64,000 nt of DNA from Alcanivorax sp. 24 (GCF_004360225.1 NZ_SNUA01000001.1:496001-560000), one strand, 5' to 3'; counted from the stretch's first letter, positions 33,373 to 44,396 are shown. Notes: a model not told the origin generated them from the letters alone. Numbers and translations: made by a program.

Positions 33373-33496
33373 GTGTATTGGTAGTAAATTCGAACGTGCT
33401 TCTCGAGGCCTTTCGAATTCCCTGGCCAGGGCTAATGGCTCCGCGATAATGCCGCGGTTAAGACTCGGAAAAATAAATACTTTTTTTGAGTTTGCA

Positions 33497-33525
33497 TTGA
33501 CAACGGCGGCATGAATACATACTAT
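33497..33525 (+). promoter_or_regulatory. strong predicted promoter of tRNA-fMet and the rimP operon
   Basis: A perfect -35 TTGACA (33497-33502), a 17-bp spacer and TACTAT (33520-33525), followed by a GC-rich discriminator. The site is 16 bp before the tRNA 5' end, typical of a stringently controlled tRNA promoter. Confidence 0.85.
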
Positions 33526-33541
33526 GTGCGCCGCGATTTAG

Positions 33542-33618
<77 letters not shown>

Positions 33619-33650
33619 CTTAACGGAACCGCATCCCGGTTCTGTGGTAA

Positions 33651-33677
33651 GAAAGCCCCTCATCGTAGGGGCTTTTT
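33651..33677 (+). terminator. intrinsic terminator between tRNA-fMet and rimP
   Basis: AAAGCCCCT (33652-33660) pairs with AGGGGCTTT (33667-33675) around CATCGT, followed by T's. It resembles the metY terminator of E. coli, where partial read-through feeds the nusA operon. Confidence 0.85.
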
Positions 33678-33752
33678 GTTATTCAAAGCCGGGATGGCAA
33701 GTGGGAATGGGCGTTACGCCCATTTTTTGTTTCTGGCGCCGGAATCAAGGCA

Positions 33753-34208
33753 ATGTCAAAACGCACGGAACAGATCAAGGAGCTGCTGGCTCCGGTAGTC
33801 AACGACATGGGCTACGAGCTCTGGGGTATTGAGTACCTGCAGGGGCGTGGCGCGGTATTGCGTCTTTTCATTGACCATGAAGCCGGCATCACCGTGGACG
33901 ATTGCGTCGCGGTGAGCCATGAAGTCAGTGGCGTGCTTGACGTGGAAGACCCGATTCCCGGCGAGTACAACCTTGAAGTGTCCTCTCCGGGCATGGATCG
34001 GCCGCTGTTCGAACTTTCCCAGTTTGAACGTTACCTTGGCGAGCAGGTGCAACTGAAACTGTTGGCCCCGGTAGCGGGCAAACGCAAGATGATGGCGACT
34101 CTGGTGGCTGTCGATGGCGATACGCTGGTGGTGATGCTCAATGGTGACACCCTGCGTATTCCTTACAGTCAGGTGGACCGCGCTCGTCTGGAGCCGCGCT
34201 TCGACTGA
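33753..34208 (+). CDS. rimP: ribosome maturation factor RimP
   Basis: A 151-residue RimP, needed for 30S subunit maturation. The N-domain shows GYELWGIEYLQGRGAVLRLFIDHE and DDCVAVSHEVSGVLDVEDPI; NLEVSSPGMDRPL is the family's best-conserved segment (about 71-83), followed by an Sm-like C-domain. It is the first protein gene of the rimP-nusA-infB operon, 35 bp before nusA. Confidence 0.96.
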   Translation: MSKRTEQIKELLAPVVNDMGYELWGIEYLQGRGAVLRLFIDHEAGITVDDCVAVSHEVSGVLDVEDPIPGEYNLEVSSPGMDRPLFELSQFERYLGEQVQLKLLAPVAGKRKMMATLVAVDGDTLVVMLNGDTLRIPYSQVDRARLEPRFD

Positions 34209-34243
34209 GCGTGACCTGAAAAAACCTTTGTAAAGGCCTGGCC

Positions 34244-35749
34244 ATGAACAAAGAGATCCTGCTGGTAGCGGAAACCGTTTCCAACGAGAAAGGCGTCAGT
34301 CGTGACGTCATTTTCGAGGCCATCGAACTGGCCCTGGCGGCGGCAACCAAAAAACGTTTCAAGGAAGAAGATGTGGAAATCCGTGTGCAGATCGACCGGG
34401 TTACCGGCGATTCCCGCACCTTCCGCGTCTGGCATGTGGTGCCCGATGAAGACCTCTATGAGTTCGGCAGACAGCTGACTCTGGACGAGGCCCACGAGCA
34501 CGACGAAAACCTGCGGATTGGCGACGTTTACGAGGAAGAAGTGGAATCCGAGGCCTTCGGTCGTATCGGTGCCCAGACCGCCAAGCAGGTGATCGTACAG
34601 AAAGTGCGTGAGGCCGAGCGTCATCAGGTGATCGAGGAATACCGCGACCGTATCGGTGAACTGATCAGCGGCACGGTGAAGAAGGCCACCCGTGACGCCA
34701 TCATTCTCGACCTGGGCGGCAATGCCGAAGCGCTGATTACCCGCGAACATATGATTCAACGGGAAAGCGTGCGCCAGAACGATCGCGTGCGCGCTTATCT
34801 GCTGGGCGTGAATGAAGAAAATCGCGGCCCGCAGTTGTTCGCCAGCCGGGCGTGCCCGGAGATGCTGATCGAATTGTTCAAGATCGAAGTGCCGGAGATC
34901 GGCGAGGAACTGATCGAAATCAAAGGCGCCGCCCGTGATCCGGGTTCCCGCGCCAAGATCGCGGTGAAGACCAACGATCAACGTATCGATCCGGTGGGGG
35001 CTTGCGTGGGCATGCGCGGTGCCCGGGTGCAGGCGGTATCCAACGAGCTGGCCGGCGAGCGTATCGATATCGTGCTGTGGGACGACAACCCGGCTCAGTT
35101 GGTGATCAACGCGATGCAGCCGGCGGAAGTGGCGTCCATTGTGATGGACGAGGAAAGTCATTCCATGGATATCGCCGTGGAAGACGAGTCCGCCCTGGCT
35201 CAGGCGATTGGACGCAGCGGCCAGAATATCCGTCTCGCCTCCGAGCTGACCGGCTGGGAGCTGAACGTGATGACGCTGGACGAAGCGCAGAATAAGCAGC
35301 AGGAAGAAGCCCAGATGGCCATGGAAACCTTCATGAGCCTGCTGGATGTGGATGAAGACGTGGCGGCGATCCTGGTGGAAGAAGGCTTCTCTTCCCTGGA
35401 GGAAGTGGCTTATGTGCCCACCGAGGAAATGCTCGCCATCGAAGGCTTCGACGAAGATGTGGTCGAAGCCTTGCGCCAGCGCGCCAAGGACGCTTTGTTG
35501 ACCCGCGCGCTGGTGTCCGAAGAGAAATTTGAATCGGCCGAGCCCGCCGACGACTTGCTGGGTATGGACGGCATGACTCGTGAATTGGCGGTGGAATTGG
35601 CCTCCCGTGGCATTGTCACCATGGAAGACCTTGCCGAACAAGCGGTGGATGACTTGCTGGATATTGAAGGGATCGACGAAGAGCAAGCGGCTCAGTTGAT
35701 CATGACCGCCCGCGCTCCCTGGTTTGAAGATGAGAACGCCGGTGAGTAA
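34244..35749 (+). CDS. nusA: transcription termination/antitermination factor NusA
   Basis: A 501-residue NusA that binds RNA polymerase and nascent RNA, promoting pausing, termination or antitermination. Domains in order: N-terminal RNAP-binding (1-135), S1 (about 137-200, [15 protein letters not shown]), KH1 and KH2 (about 230-345, including [15 protein letters not shown] and [13 protein letters not shown]), and two acidic AR repeats (about 365-495), as in other gammaproteobacteria. It lies between rimP and infB. Confidence 0.98.
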   Translation: MNKEILLVAETVSNEKGVSRDVIFEAIELALAAATKKRFKEEDVEIRVQIDRVTGDSRTFRVWHVVPDEDLYEFGRQLTLDEAHEHDENLRIGDVYEEEVESEAFGRIGAQTAKQVIVQKVREAERHQVIEEYRDRIGELISGTVKKATRDAIILDLGGNAEALITREHMIQRESVRQNDRVRAYLLGVNEENRGPQLFASRACPEMLIELFKIEVPEIGEELIEIKGAARDPGSRAKIAVKTNDQRIDPVGACVGMRGARVQAVSNELAGERIDIVLWDDNPAQLVINAMQPAEVASIVMDEESHSMDIAVEDESALAQAIGRSGQNIRLASELTGWELNVMTLDEAQNKQQEEAQMAMETFMSLLDVDEDVAAILVEEGFSSLEEVAYVPTEEMLAIEGFDEDVVEALRQRAKDALLTRALVSEEKFESAEPADDLLGMDGMTRELAVELASRGIVTMEDLAEQAVDDLLDIEGIDEEQAAQLIMTARAPWFEDENAGE

Positions 35750-35802
35750 GTAGAGCGGTGGGGCAGGGCGCCACCATAAGCGGACAGGAGAGTGTTGCTG
35801 AC

Positions 35803-38523
35803 ATGGCAGAAACGACCGTAAAAAGTCTGGCAGAGGTTGTGAAGATTCCGGTGGATACGCTGCTTTCGCAGATGAAGGACGCCGGACTTCCTCACACCGA
35901 CGCAGGTGATGTGGTCTCCGATGAACAGAAGCAGCAGCTGCTCGCGCATCTGCGTAAGTCCCATGGCGCCCAGGACGCGGAGCCCAAGAAAATCACCCTC
36001 AAACGTCGCTCCACCAGCACCATCAAGACGACGGGTGCCGCCGGTAAAGCGAAAACCGTGAACGTGGAAGTACGCAAGAAGCGTACCTACGTGAAGCGTG
36101 AGTCCATCGAAGAGCAAGAGCGTTTGGAAGCGGAGCGCCAGGCGGAAGAAGAAGCCCGCCTGAAGGCCGAGGAAGAGGCCCGCCGCGCCGCCGAGGAAGA
36201 AGCCCGCCGTAAGGCCGAGGAAGAGGCTCGTCGCAAGCAGGAAGAAGACGCTCGTCGCGCCGAGGAAGAGGCGCGCCGTAAAGCTCTGGAAGCGGAAAGC
36301 GCGGCTCAGGGTGATGCGGAGAAAGAGGCCGAGGACAAGAGCAAGCGCGTTTCCGTGCCGAAGACCGCCAAGAAAGCCGACAAGGTGGAGACGGCGGAAG
36401 AACGTGCCAAGCGCGAAGAGGAAGAACGTAAGCAGCGCGAGGCCGAGGAAGCACGACGCAAGCAGGAAGCCGAAGCCCGCCGCAAGGCGGAGGAAGAAGC
36501 TGCCCGCCGTACCGCCGAGGAAGCCCAACGTATCGCCGAGGAGCTGGAGAAGCGCGGCGGTGAACAGTCCCAGGAAAAGAAGGAAGAGGAAGACGACAAG
36601 GCCTCCTCCATCGTCCGGGATGCCGTGGAAGCCGGATACCGTACCGAGGAACGGCAATCGCGCCGGCGGCGTCGCAAGCCCAAGAGCGGCGGCGTGGTCC
36701 ACGGCCAGATGAAGAGCTCCATGAACCGGGAGCACGGGTTTAAAAGCCCCACGGAGAAAATGGTGTACGACGTAGAAATTCCGGAAACCATCACCGTGGC
36801 GGAACTGGCTCAGCGCATGAACATCAAGGCCAAGGAACTGATCAAGGCCATGATGAAAATGGGCGAAATGGCCACCGTCAATCAGTTTATCGACCAGGAA
36901 ACCGCTGTCCTTCTCACCGAGGAAATGGGTCACACCCCGAAACTGGTGAAAGGCGAGGAAGAGGCTCTGGAGGACGATCTGGCGTCTCTGGTGGACCGCT
37001 CCGGAGAACAGGAAGTCGCCCGTGCGCCAGTGGTGACCATCATGGGTCACGTCGATCATGGTAAAACCTCCCTGCTGGACTATATCCGCCGCGCCAAAGT
37101 GGCCGCCGGTGAAGCCGGGGGGATTACCCAGCATATCGGTGCCTACCATGTGAACACCGAGCACGGCATGATCACCTTCCTGGACACCCCGGGTCACGCC
37201 GCTTTCACCGCCATGCGCGCCCGTGGCGCCAAGGCCACCGATATCGTGATCATCGTGGTAGCCGCGGATGACGGTGTGATGCCGCAGACCGAAGAGGCGA
37301 TCAACCACGCCAAGGCCGCCGGCGTGCCGATCATCATCGCGGTGAACAAGATCGACAAGGAACAGGCCGACCCTGACCGGGTCAAGAACGAACTGGCCGC
37401 CAAGGACGTGATCCCCGAGGAGTGGGGGGGCGACACTCAGTTCGTCAACGTCTCCGCGCACAGTGGCGAGGGCGTTGACGCCCTGTTGGAATCCGTGTTG
37501 CTGCAGTCCGAACTGCTGGAACTGAAAGCCGCCGCCGTGGGGCCCGCCAGTGGTGTGGTCATTGAGTCCCGGGTAGAAAAAGGCCGAGGCAATGTGGCCT
37601 CCATCCTGGTCCAGGCTGGTGAGCTGGAAGTGGGTGACATGCTGCTGGCCGGTGCCTGCTTCGGCCGCGTTCGTGCCCTGGTGGACGAAAATGGCCAGCA
37701 AGTGAATAAAGTGGGCCCGTCCATTCCGGTGGAGGTGCTTGGTCTGAATGGCGCGCCGGAGGCTGGTGAGCAGGTTCAGGTGGTGCCGGATGAGAAGAAA
37801 GCCCGTGAAGTGGCTGAATTCCGTCAGGACCGTGATCGCGACGTCAAACTCAAGCGTCAACAGGCTTCCAAACTGGAAAACCTGTTCCAGAACATGGGCT
37901 CCGAGGAAACCAAACACGTCAATATCGTGCTCAAGGCTGATGTACGCGGCTCCCTTGAGGCGTTGATCGGCGCACTGACTGACCTGTCCACCGATGAGGT
38001 GAAAGTGGGGCTGGTCTCCACTGGTGTCGGCGCGATCAACGAGTCCGATGTCAACCTGGCGATGACCAGTGAGGCGGTGCTGCTCGGCTTTAACGTACGG
38101 GCGGATGCCAAGGCCAAGCGTTTGTGTGAGGCGGAGGGCATTGATCTGCGCTATTACAGCGTGATCTATGAGCTGATCGACGACGTGAAACAGGCCATGA
38201 GCGGTCTGCTGGCACCGGAGAAGCGCGAGGAGATCCTCGGTGTTGCCCAGGTGCGGGACGTGTTCCGCTCCTCCAAGTTTGGTGCCGTGGCGGGCTGTAT
38301 GGTGGTGGAAGGAACCATTCACCGGAATCGTCCGATCCGCGTGCTGCGTGACGACGTGGTGGTGTTCGAAGGTGAGCTGGAATCCCTGCGCCGCTTCAAG
38401 GACGACGTTCAGGAAGTTCGCAACGGCATGGAGTGTGGTATTGCCGTGAAGAGCTACAACGACGTCAAGGAAGGCGACAAGATCGAAGTCTTCGAAGTGA
38501 AGGAGGTGGCGCGCTCCTTGTAA
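35803..38523 (+). CDS. infB: translation initiation factor IF-2
   Basis: A 906-residue IF-2, a GTPase that places fMet-tRNA on the 30S subunit. An N-terminal IF2_N domain ([22 protein letters not shown]) precedes a long, highly charged E/A/R/K-rich helical linker (about 100-260) and a second IF2_N domain; G1 is GHVDHGKT at 415-422, with DTPGH and NKID following, then domains II-IV. The ATG at 35803 gives the family start [16 protein letters not shown] is somewhat distant (12 nt). The linker's repetitive codons produce long antisense open frames. Confidence 0.97.
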   Translation: MAETTVKSLAEVVKIPVDTLLSQMKDAGLPHTDAGDVVSDEQKQQLLAHLRKSHGAQDAEPKKITLKRRSTSTIKTTGAAGKAKTVNVEVRKKRTYVKRESIEEQERLEAERQAEEEARLKAEEEARRAAEEEARRKAEEEARRKQEEDARRAEEEARRKALEAESAAQGDAEKEAEDKSKRVSVPKTAKKADKVETAEERAKREEEERKQREAEEARRKQEAEARRKAEEEAARRTAEEAQRIAEELEKRGGEQSQEKKEEEDDKASSIVRDAVEAGYRTEERQSRRRRRKPKSGGVVHGQMKSSMNREHGFKSPTEKMVYDVEIPETITVAELAQRMNIKAKELIKAMMKMGEMATVNQFIDQETAVLLTEEMGHTPKLVKGEEEALEDDLASLVDRSGEQEVARAPVVTIMGHVDHGKTSLLDYIRRAKVAAGEAGGITQHIGAYHVNTEHGMITFLDTPGHAAFTAMRARGAKATDIVIIVVAADDGVMPQTEEAINHAKAAGVPIIIAVNKIDKEQADPDRVKNELAAKDVIPEEWGGDTQFVNVSAHSGEGVDALLESVLLQSELLELKAAAVGPASGVVIESRVEKGRGNVASILVQAGELEVGDMLLAGACFGRVRALVDENGQQVNKVGPSIPVEVLGLNGAPEAGEQVQVVPDEKKAREVAEFRQDRDRDVKLKRQQASKLENLFQNMGSEETKHVNIVLKADVRGSLEALIGALTDLSTDEVKVGLVSTGVGAINESDVNLAMTSEAVLLGFNVRADAKAKRLCEAEGIDLRYYSVIYELIDDVKQAMSGLLAPEKREEILGVAQVRDVFRSSKFGAVAGCMVVEGTIHRNRPIRVLRDDVVVFEGELESLRRFKDDVQEVRNGMECGIAVKSYNDVKEGDKIEVFEVKEVARSL

Positions 38524-38536
38524 GCGCGCCCGCACT

Positions 38537-38947
38537 ATGAGTCGTCATCGCCGTCCCCAAGGTTTCCAGCGCACGGACCGTATTGCTGACCAGATTCAGC
38601 GCGAACTGGCCCGGGTCCTGCGCTTTGAGATGAAGGACCCGCGTGTGGACCTGGTGACGATTCAGGATGTCCGGGTTTCCCGTGACCTGTCCTACGCCGA
38701 TGTGTACTTCACATTGCTGGGGCAGGATGCGGACGCCGGAACCGAGGCCGAAGCCGTATTGGGCGGCGCCGCCGGTTTCCTGCGCAGTGCTCTGGCCCAG
38801 ACCCTGAATACCCGCACCACGCCCCGGTTGCGTTTCCATTACGACCTGACCCCCGAAAAGGCATCACACCTGTCGCGGCTGATCGATGAGGCGCGGGCGG
38901 AGGACCGGGCACAAAGCCCGGATCAGGAAGACCAAGACCACGATTGA
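38537..38947 (+). CDS. rbfA: ribosome-binding factor A
   Basis: A 136-residue KH-fold protein assisting late 30S maturation and cold adaptation. Typical segments: RTDRIADQIQRELARVLRFEMKDPR, DVRVSRDLSYADVYFT, and LRFHYDLTPEKASHLSRLI. The tail is acidic. It starts 13 bp after infB and its stop is followed closely by truB. Confidence 0.96.
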   Translation: MSRHRRPQGFQRTDRIADQIQRELARVLRFEMKDPRVDLVTIQDVRVSRDLSYADVYFTLLGQDADAGTEAEAVLGGAAGFLRSALAQTLNTRTTPRLRFHYDLTPEKASHLSRLIDEARAEDRAQSPDQEDQDHD

Positions 38948-38964
38948 TCTCGGAGCATAAGACG

Positions 38965-39882
38965 GTGGGAAAACGACGCCGCGGAGGCCGCCCTCTGAAT
39001 GGCATTTTGTTGTTGGATAAGACCGATGGCGTGACCAGCAACGGGGCCTTGCAAATGGCCAAGCGTATGTTCGCCGCGGCCAAGGCAGGGCACACCGGCA
39101 GCCTGGATCCGCTCGCTACCGGTATGTTGCCGGTGTGCTTCGGTGAGGCGACCAAATTCAGCCAGTTTCTGCTCGACGCGGACAAGCGCTACCGGGTCAC
39201 CGCTCGCCTTGGTGTGACCACGGAAACCGGTGACGCCGACGGTGAGGTGCTGGAAACCCGTCCGGTATCGGTCACCGAGGCTCAGGTGCTGACCGCGCTG
39301 GACCGCTTCCTTGGCGAGATCGAGCAGGTGCCGAGTATGTATTCGGCGATCAAGCACAATGGCACGCCGCTGTATAAGCTGGCGCGGGAAGGTATCACCG
39401 TTGAGCGTGAGCCGCGCAAGGTGACCATCCACGAAATTCGCGGGGCGCGCCTGGAAGGCGAGGACCTGACGTTCGAGGTGGCCTGTTCCAAGGGCACTTA
39501 TGTGCGTTCCCTGGTGGAGGACCTGGGCGCGGCGCTTGGCTGCGGCGCTCATGTGATTGCACTGCGGCGCCTGTCCGCCGGCCCGTATCCCGAGGAGCGG
39601 ATGATCACCCTCGAGCAGCTGGGGCTGCTCAAGGAGCAGGGAGGATTCGAGGCAATTGACGATTTGCTCTTGCCTTTATCCACCAGCGTGGCAGACTGGC
39701 CGCGCGTCAATCTGGGTGACAATGCGGCGTATTATCTGCGCCAGGGTCAGCCAGTGATGGCCAGTGATCGCCCGGCCGAGGGCTGGGTGAGTCTTTATCA
39801 GGCTTCCACGGAGCAGTTCCTGGGAGTCGGAGAAGTACTGGAGGACGGGCGGATAGCGCCTCGTCGTCTGGTATCGGAGTGA
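38965..39882 (+). CDS. truB: tRNA pseudouridine-55 synthase TruB
   Basis: A 305-residue pseudouridine synthase modifying U55 in the T loop of tRNAs. It has NGILLLDKTDGVTSN near the start, the catalytic aspartate in GHTGSLDPLATG (about residues 37-48), YSAIKHNGTPLYKLAREG, and the SKGTYVRSL motif. I chose the GTG at 38965 (GGAG at a 9-nt gap), which gives MGKRRRGGRPLNG like the family; a TTG at 38944 overlapping the rbfA stop is the alternative. It belongs to the rimP-rpsO operon. Confidence 0.95.
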   Translation: MGKRRRGGRPLNGILLLDKTDGVTSNGALQMAKRMFAAAKAGHTGSLDPLATGMLPVCFGEATKFSQFLLDADKRYRVTARLGVTTETGDADGEVLETRPVSVTEAQVLTALDRFLGEIEQVPSMYSAIKHNGTPLYKLAREGITVEREPRKVTIHEIRGARLEGEDLTFEVACSKGTYVRSLVEDLGAALGCGAHVIALRRLSAGPYPEERMITLEQLGLLKEQGGFEAIDDLLLPLSTSVADWPRVNLGDNAAYYLRQGQPVMASDRPAEGWVSLYQASTEQFLGVGEVLEDGRIAPRRLVSE

Positions 39883-39963
39883 CCCAGAGGGGTCGTGAAA
39901 CGGGACGGCAGCTATAAATATGCGTGGCTGACCGTGACTAATGTTGCATATTGGAGTGTGAAA

Positions 39964-40233
39964 ATGGCTTTGAGCGTCGAAAAGAAAGCGGAAATCCTGA
40001 AGGAATTCGGTCGTAAGGAAGGGGACTCCGGTTCCCCGGAAGTGCAGGTTGCCCTGCTGACCGAGAACATCAACCAGCTGCAGGGTCACTTCAAGGCCCA
40101 TAACAAGGACCACCACAGCCGTCGTGGTCTGATCCGCATGGTTAACCAGCGCCGTAAGCTGCTGGATTACCTGGCTGGCAAGGATCGTAGCCGCTACCTG
40201 CAGTTGATCGAGCGTCTGGGGCTGCGTCGCTAA
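39964..40233 (+). CDS. rpsO: 30S ribosomal protein S15
   Basis: An 89-residue S15, exactly the family length. It has [45 protein letters not shown], whose basic helices bind the 16S rRNA central-domain junction. In E. coli S15 represses its own mRNA. Full identity with the fold from MALSVEKK to LGLRR. It lies 81 bp after truB and is followed by an intrinsic terminator and pnp, the universal gammaproteobacterial order. Confidence 0.98.
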   Translation: MALSVEKKAEILKEFGRKEGDSGSPEVQVALLTENINQLQGHFKAHNKDHHSRRGLIRMVNQRRKLLDYLAGKDRSRYLQLIERLGLRR

Positions 40234-40259
40234 GCCCTGGTTATGTTCGATTCACGACG

Positions 40260-40292
40260 GAAGCTCGGCCATGCCGGGCTTCTGTTGTTTTT
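40260..40292 (+). terminator. intrinsic terminator after rpsO
   Basis: GAAGCTCGGC (40260-40269) pairs with GCCGGGCTTC (40273-40282; one T-G wobble) around CAT, followed by a T-rich tract. In E. coli a similar rpsO-pnp terminator is read through and processed by RNase III. Confidence 0.8.
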
Positions 40293-40421
40293 GGCGTACT
40301 GAAAAAGCAGCAACGAATGCCGGGACGATCCATGGTGAACAGAGGCTATGGCGCCCACGGAGCCGGGGTTATGATGCCTTGGCAAAGACTGATGGAAGAG
40401 TGAAGAGAAGAGACGAGAGAT

Positions 40422-42515
40422 ATGTTCAATATTGTGCGCAAAGAGATTCAATACGGCGCGGATACCGTGGTGCTGGAAACCGGGCAAATCGCCCGTCAGG
40501 CCACCGCCGCCGTTATGGTCACCATCGGTGACACCCAGGTCCTGGTGACCGTGGTGGGCAAGAAGGAAGCGGATCCCGGAAAAGGCTTTTTCCCGCTGAC
40601 CGTGAACTACCAGGAAAAAACCTATTCCACCGGCCGTATTCCTGGTGGCTTCCTCAAGCGTGAAGGGCGTCCCAGTGAGAAGGAAACCCTCACCTGCCGA
40701 CTGATCGATCGCCCGATCCGGCCGCTGTTCCCCAACGGTTTCATGAACGAAGTGCAAATCGTTGCCACCGTGATGTCCTCCGACAAGAACCGGGACCCGG
40801 ACATTGCCGCCATGATCGGCACCTCCGCCGCTCTGGCGATTTCCGGTATTCCGTTCAACGGCCCGATCGGTGCCGCCCGGGTAGGCTTCAAGGACGGTAT
40901 GTATCTGCTCAACCCCGGCTATTCCGAGTTGGAGGATTCCCTGCTTAATCTGGTAGTGGCGGGTACCGAGCCGGCCGTGCTGATGGTGGAGTCCGAAGCC
41001 CAGGAGCTGAGCGAGGACCAGATGCTGGGCGCCGTGCTTTACGGCCACCAGGAAATGCAAACCGTTATCCAGGGCATCAAGGCATTTGCCCAGGAAGTGG
41101 GCACCCCTGCTTGGGAATGGCAGGCACCGGCGGAAAATGCCGAGCTGAAAGCCGCGATCAAAGCCAAATACGCAGGCGCTCTCACCGAGGCTTACACCAT
41201 CACCGAGAAGCAGGCGCGCTACACCAAGGTGGGTGAGTTGCGTGATGCCTGTGTGGCCGAGTTCGTCACCGAAGATGAAAACAGCCCGGACGCCGGTGAA
41301 GTTAAAAGCCTGTTTGGCAAGATCGAGAAAAGCGTGGTGCGGGAGGGCGTGTTGTCCGGCAAATCACGCATCGACGGCCGCGCCCTGGACCAGGTTCGTG
41401 CCATCGACTGTAAAGTCGGTGTACTCAAGAAAACCCATGGTTCCGCTCTGTTTACCCGTGGTGAAACCCAGGCCATCGTTACCGCCACCCTGGGCGGCAT
41501 GCGTGATGCCCAGTTGATTGATGCGCTGGAAGGCTCCCGCCAGGATCACTTCATGCTGCAGTACAACTTCCCTCCGTACTGCGTGGGTGAAACCGGCATG
41601 ATCGGCTCCCCCAAGCGCCGTGAAATCGGTCACGGCCGTCTCGCCCGTCGCGGTGTGGAAGCGGTGGTGCCGAATGAAAAGGAATTCCCCTACACCATCC
41701 GTGTGGTCTCCGAGATCACCGAGTCCAACGGCTCCTCTTCCATGGCCAGTGTATGTGGTACTTCCATGGCACTGATGGACGCCGGCGTGCCGTTGCGTGC
41801 TCCGGTGGCGGGTATCGCCATGGGGCTGGTGAAGGAAGAGGACGGCCGCTTCGCGGTGTTGTCCGATATTCTGGGTGACGAGGATCACCTGGGCGATATG
41901 GACTTCAAAGTGGCCGGTACCGAGCGCGGCGTGACCGCCCTGCAGATGGACATCAAGATTGAGGGCATCACCGAAGAGATCATGGAGAAAGCGCTGGAAC
42001 AAGCTCAGCGTGGCCGCCTGCATATCCTTGGCGAAATGGCCAAGGCGATCTCCGTGTCCCGTGATCAGGTTTCCGACAATGCTCCGACCCTGCTGACCAT
42101 GAAGATCAATTCGGAGAAAATCCGCGATGTGATCGGTAAAGGTGGCGCGGTGATTCGGGCTCTGACCGAGGAAACCAGCTGCACCATCGACATCGAGGAC
42201 GATGGCAGCATCAAGATCTACGGCGAGACCCGCGAAGCGGCCCTGGAAGCGCAGCGCCGCATCGAGGAGATCACCGCCGAGGCCGAAGTGGACAAAATCT
42301 ACGAAGGCGAAGTGACCCGCGTGGTGGATTTCGGGGCTTTCGTGCGCATCATGCCGGGTACCGAAGGGTTGTTGCACATTTCCCAGATTGCCGAGGAGCG
42401 TGTGGAGAAAGTCTCCGACTACGTGAAAGAAGGCGATGTGATCCGGGTGAAAGTGCTCGACGTGGACCAGCGTGGCCGCATCAAGCTGTCCATGAAGGAA
42501 GCGAAAGAAGGCTGA
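40422..42515 (+). CDS. pnp: polyribonucleotide nucleotidyltransferase (PNPase)
   Basis: A 697-residue phosphorolytic 3'-5' exoribonuclease, part of the degradosome. Two RNase PH domains are separated by the all-alpha linker (about 240-320); the second holds GEDDHLG-type [18 protein letters not shown] catalytic aspartates. The KH domain ([18 protein letters not shown], about 563-580) and S1 domain ([20 protein letters not shown]) follow at the C-terminus. In E. coli PNPase represses its own mRNA through an RNase III-cut leader; the 129-nt leader here could do the same, which I have not modelled. Confidence 0.98.
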   Translation: MFNIVRKEIQYGADTVVLETGQIARQATAAVMVTIGDTQVLVTVVGKKEADPGKGFFPLTVNYQEKTYSTGRIPGGFLKREGRPSEKETLTCRLIDRPIRPLFPNGFMNEVQIVATVMSSDKNRDPDIAAMIGTSAALAISGIPFNGPIGAARVGFKDGMYLLNPGYSELEDSLLNLVVAGTEPAVLMVESEAQELSEDQMLGAVLYGHQEMQTVIQGIKAFAQEVGTPAWEWQAPAENAELKAAIKAKYAGALTEAYTITEKQARYTKVGELRDACVAEFVTEDENSPDAGEVKSLFGKIEKSVVREGVLSGKSRIDGRALDQVRAIDCKVGVLKKTHGSALFTRGETQAIVTATLGGMRDAQLIDALEGSRQDHFMLQYNFPPYCVGETGMIGSPKRREIGHGRLARRGVEAVVPNEKEFPYTIRVVSEITESNGSSSMASVCGTSMALMDAGVPLRAPVAGIAMGLVKEEDGRFAVLSDILGDEDHLGDMDFKVAGTERGVTALQMDIKIEGITEEIMEKALEQAQRGRLHILGEMAKAISVSRDQVSDNAPTLLTMKINSEKIRDVIGKGGAVIRALTEETSCTIDIEDDGSIKIYGETREAALEAQRRIEEITAEAEVDKIYEGEVTRVVDFGAFVRIMPGTEGLLHISQIAEERVEKVSDYVKEGDVIRVKVLDVDQRGRIKLSMKEAKEG

Positions 42516-42554
42516 TTGCGTTTAATTACACCCTTTCGGGAGTTCAGCCAGAAT

Positions 42555-42582
42555 AAAAAGGCCCGCGGATGCGGGCCTTTTT
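42555..42582 (+). terminator. intrinsic terminator after pnp
   Basis: GGCCCGC (42560-42566) pairs with GCGGGCC (42571-42577) around GGAT, with A5 before and T5 after. It is strong and can work in both directions. Confidence 0.9.
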
Positions 42583-42630
42583 ATTGGTTCCTCGCGGAAT
42601 GACGGGAATGAGAGCCTTCATCGGGGGCAC

Positions 42631-42734
42631 GGGTCCGTACGGAGGCCTTCCGGGGTCGCTGTAAATACATCCCTGTAAGCTCCCGGTTTGACGTCCCTGT
42701 CAAACCGGGTCCCGGAAGGCCTCCGTGCGGACCC
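42631..42734. repeat. 24-bp inverted repeat enclosing an 11-bp hairpin
   Basis: The left arm (42631-42654, GGGTCCGTACGG...) and right arm (42711-42734) are reverse complements with one mismatch in 24. Between them CCCGGTTTGAC (42682-42692) and GTCAAACCGGG (42699-42709) form a perfect inner hairpin. Such palindromic units are typical of dispersed intergenic repeats in this bacterial group. Confidence 0.75.
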
Positions 42735-42799
42735 GCTTCGAGTGAACCGCCGCGTTCCGGACTCCAACGACGACGGACCTTTCTGGAGAGAGGGGAGGG

Positions 42800-42922
42800 T
42801 GCCCTCCATCCCGGTGTGCGGGTTTGCTCGTGGTGGGCAGGACAACCTTTCCCTTTGCGGAACCTGCTTCACGATGTTCCCGCAAAGGTGTAACACAGCT
42901 CCGCTGTCCCTGATGGAGGGCA
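42800..42922. repeat. second nested inverted-repeat element
   Basis: An outer stem TGCCCTCCATC (42800-42810) / GATGGAGGGCA (42912-42922) encloses an inner stem CCTTTGCGG (42852-42860) / CCGCAAAGG (42880-42888), both perfect. It follows directly after the first palindromic element and may be a second repeat unit or a structured RNA. Confidence 0.65.
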
Positions 42923-42993
42923 ATTTCAAATCCCGTCAAACCGCGATGAATTTTTTTAATACCTGACCAAATGGTGCAGGGCTGATCCGTCGG

Positions 42994-44313
42994 TTACAAC
43001 ACCATGGCCGCGGTCCAACCCGCCATCAGTAATGGCAGGTTATAGAACACAAAGGTTGGAATCACGGTGTCCCGGATATGGTCATGCTGGCCGTCGGCGT
43101 TGAGTCCCGCGGTGGGGCCCAGGGTTGAATCCGAGGCCGGTGAGCCGGCGTCTCCGAGTGCCGCCGCGCTGCCCACCAGGGCCGCGGTGGCCAGGGGCGA
43201 AAAGCCCAGTGCCAGACACAGGGGCACATACAAGGTGGCGATAATCGGAATGGTGGAGAATGAGGAGCCGATGCCGAGAGTGATGAACAAGCCCAGTAGC
43301 AACAGCCCGGCCGCCGCCACGCCGGGGCTGCTCAATTGGCCGGTAACCGCTTCCACCAGCAACGGTACCTGCCCACTCCCTTTCACCACCGCCGCGTAGC
43401 CGTTGGCGGCGATCATGATGAAACCGATCAAGGACATCATCTTCACGCCCTGAGTGAAGGCATCCTGGGATTCCCGCCAGGGCACCACGCCCCCGGCGGT
43501 AAACAGCAGAAAGCCGACCAACGCGCCCAGCACAATGGAGTCGGTGAGCAGCTGCAGGCTCACCGCGCTGCCCAGCGCGAGCGCCGCCACCACCAGCGTC
43601 CGTGGGGATAGCCGTACTTGATGGTCTTCGCCGGGCAGGGTCACCGGCTGATAATCCCGGGGGTTGCGAAATCGCCAAAGTGCCAGCAACAGACCCGCCA
43701 CCATGCCGCCGGCTGGCAACAGCATGGCCTGGGGGATTTGATCCTTCGCCAGATCGAGGCCCGCCTGGGCCAGGCTGGGTTCCAGTTGTTTGTAGAGAAA
43801 CAGGCTGCCAAAACCCACCGGCAGCACCATGTAAGGCGTGATCAGTCCGAACGTCAGCACGCAGGCGGCCAGCCGCCGGTCAAGTCGGAGCCGGGCCATG
43901 ACCCCAAGCAGGGGCGGAACCAGGATGGGGATGAAGGCGATGTGCACGGGGATCAGATTCTGACTGATTACCGCGGCAACCAGCAGGACCAGGATGATCA
44001 GGTTGCGCAGCCGCCGCAGCTGTCCGGGGTCGGGTGTGCCGCCGAGGCGCCGGATCAGCCGTGCCGCCAGCCATTCGGTGACGCCGGATCGGGCGATGCC
44101 CGCGGCGAAGGCGCCCAGTAAAGCGTAGCTGAGAGCAATCGGGGCGCCGCCGCCCAGCCCTTCGGTGAACAGGGCCAGGGTGTCATCCAGGGACAGGCCA
44201 CTGAACAGGCCGGCGGTGAGGGCGGCGCACACCAGCGCCAGAACCACGTTCAGGCGCGCCAGGCTCAGACCCATCAGAACCAGAACCGATATCACGACCG
44301 CATTGGTCAACAT
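42994..44313 (-). CDS. Na+/H+ antiporter family protein (NhaC-like)
   Basis: A 439-residue membrane protein with about 11-12 transmembrane segments, of the group with an antiporter N-terminal domain followed by an NhaC-like domain. Recognisable parts are SYALLGAFAAGIARSG near residue 62, the polar helix QNLIPVHIAFIPILVPPLL, and LGDAGSPASDSTLGPTAGLN with the following DHIRDTVIPTFVFYN near the C-terminus. Substrates in this family range from Na+/H+ to amino acids, so the annotation is at family level. It is divergent from the MarR-EmrAB operon, which may share its regulatory gap. Confidence 0.8.
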   Translation of the reverse strand: MLTNAVVISVLVLMGLSLARLNVVLALVCAALTAGLFSGLSLDDTLALFTEGLGGGAPIALSYALLGAFAAGIARSGVTEWLAARLIRRLGGTPDPGQLRRLRNLIILVLLVAAVISQNLIPVHIAFIPILVPPLLGVMARLRLDRRLAACVLTFGLITPYMVLPVGFGSLFLYKQLEPSLAQAGLDLAKDQIPQAMLLPAGGMVAGLLLALWRFRNPRDYQPVTLPGEDHQVRLSPRTLVVAALALGSAVSLQLLTDSIVLGALVGFLLFTAGGVVPWRESQDAFTQGVKMMSLIGFIMIAANGYAAVVKGSGQVPLLVEAVTGQLSSPGVAAAGLLLLGLFITLGIGSSFSTIPIIATLYVPLCLALGFSPLATAALVGSAAALGDAGSPASDSTLGPTAGLNADGQHDHIRDTVIPTFVFYNLPLLMAGWTAAMVL

Positions 44314-44396
44314 TGCATTGTCCTCGACGCCGGGGCTCGCGAGGTGCGCAGTCTACCGGGGTTGGTTTTGGCTGTCTCCGGTGAGGGCGCGGATAT

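Larger units (their letters stand above)
42516..42993. other. intergenic region rich in palindromes
   Basis: 478 bases between pnp and the antiporter gene. It contains the pnp terminator and two adjacent nested inverted-repeat elements (42631-42734 and 42800-42922). The open frames found here follow the repeats on both strands and I do not regard them as genes. Confidence 0.6.

Noticed and set aside
35692-38535. 947-codon open frame antisense to infB
   Set aside because: An artefact of the repetitive E/A/R codons of the IF-2 linker; its His/Phe/Leu-rich translation has no domain.
42618-42966. Short ORFs on both strands after pnp
   Set aside because: They follow the palindromic repeat elements; codon content reflects the inverted repeats.
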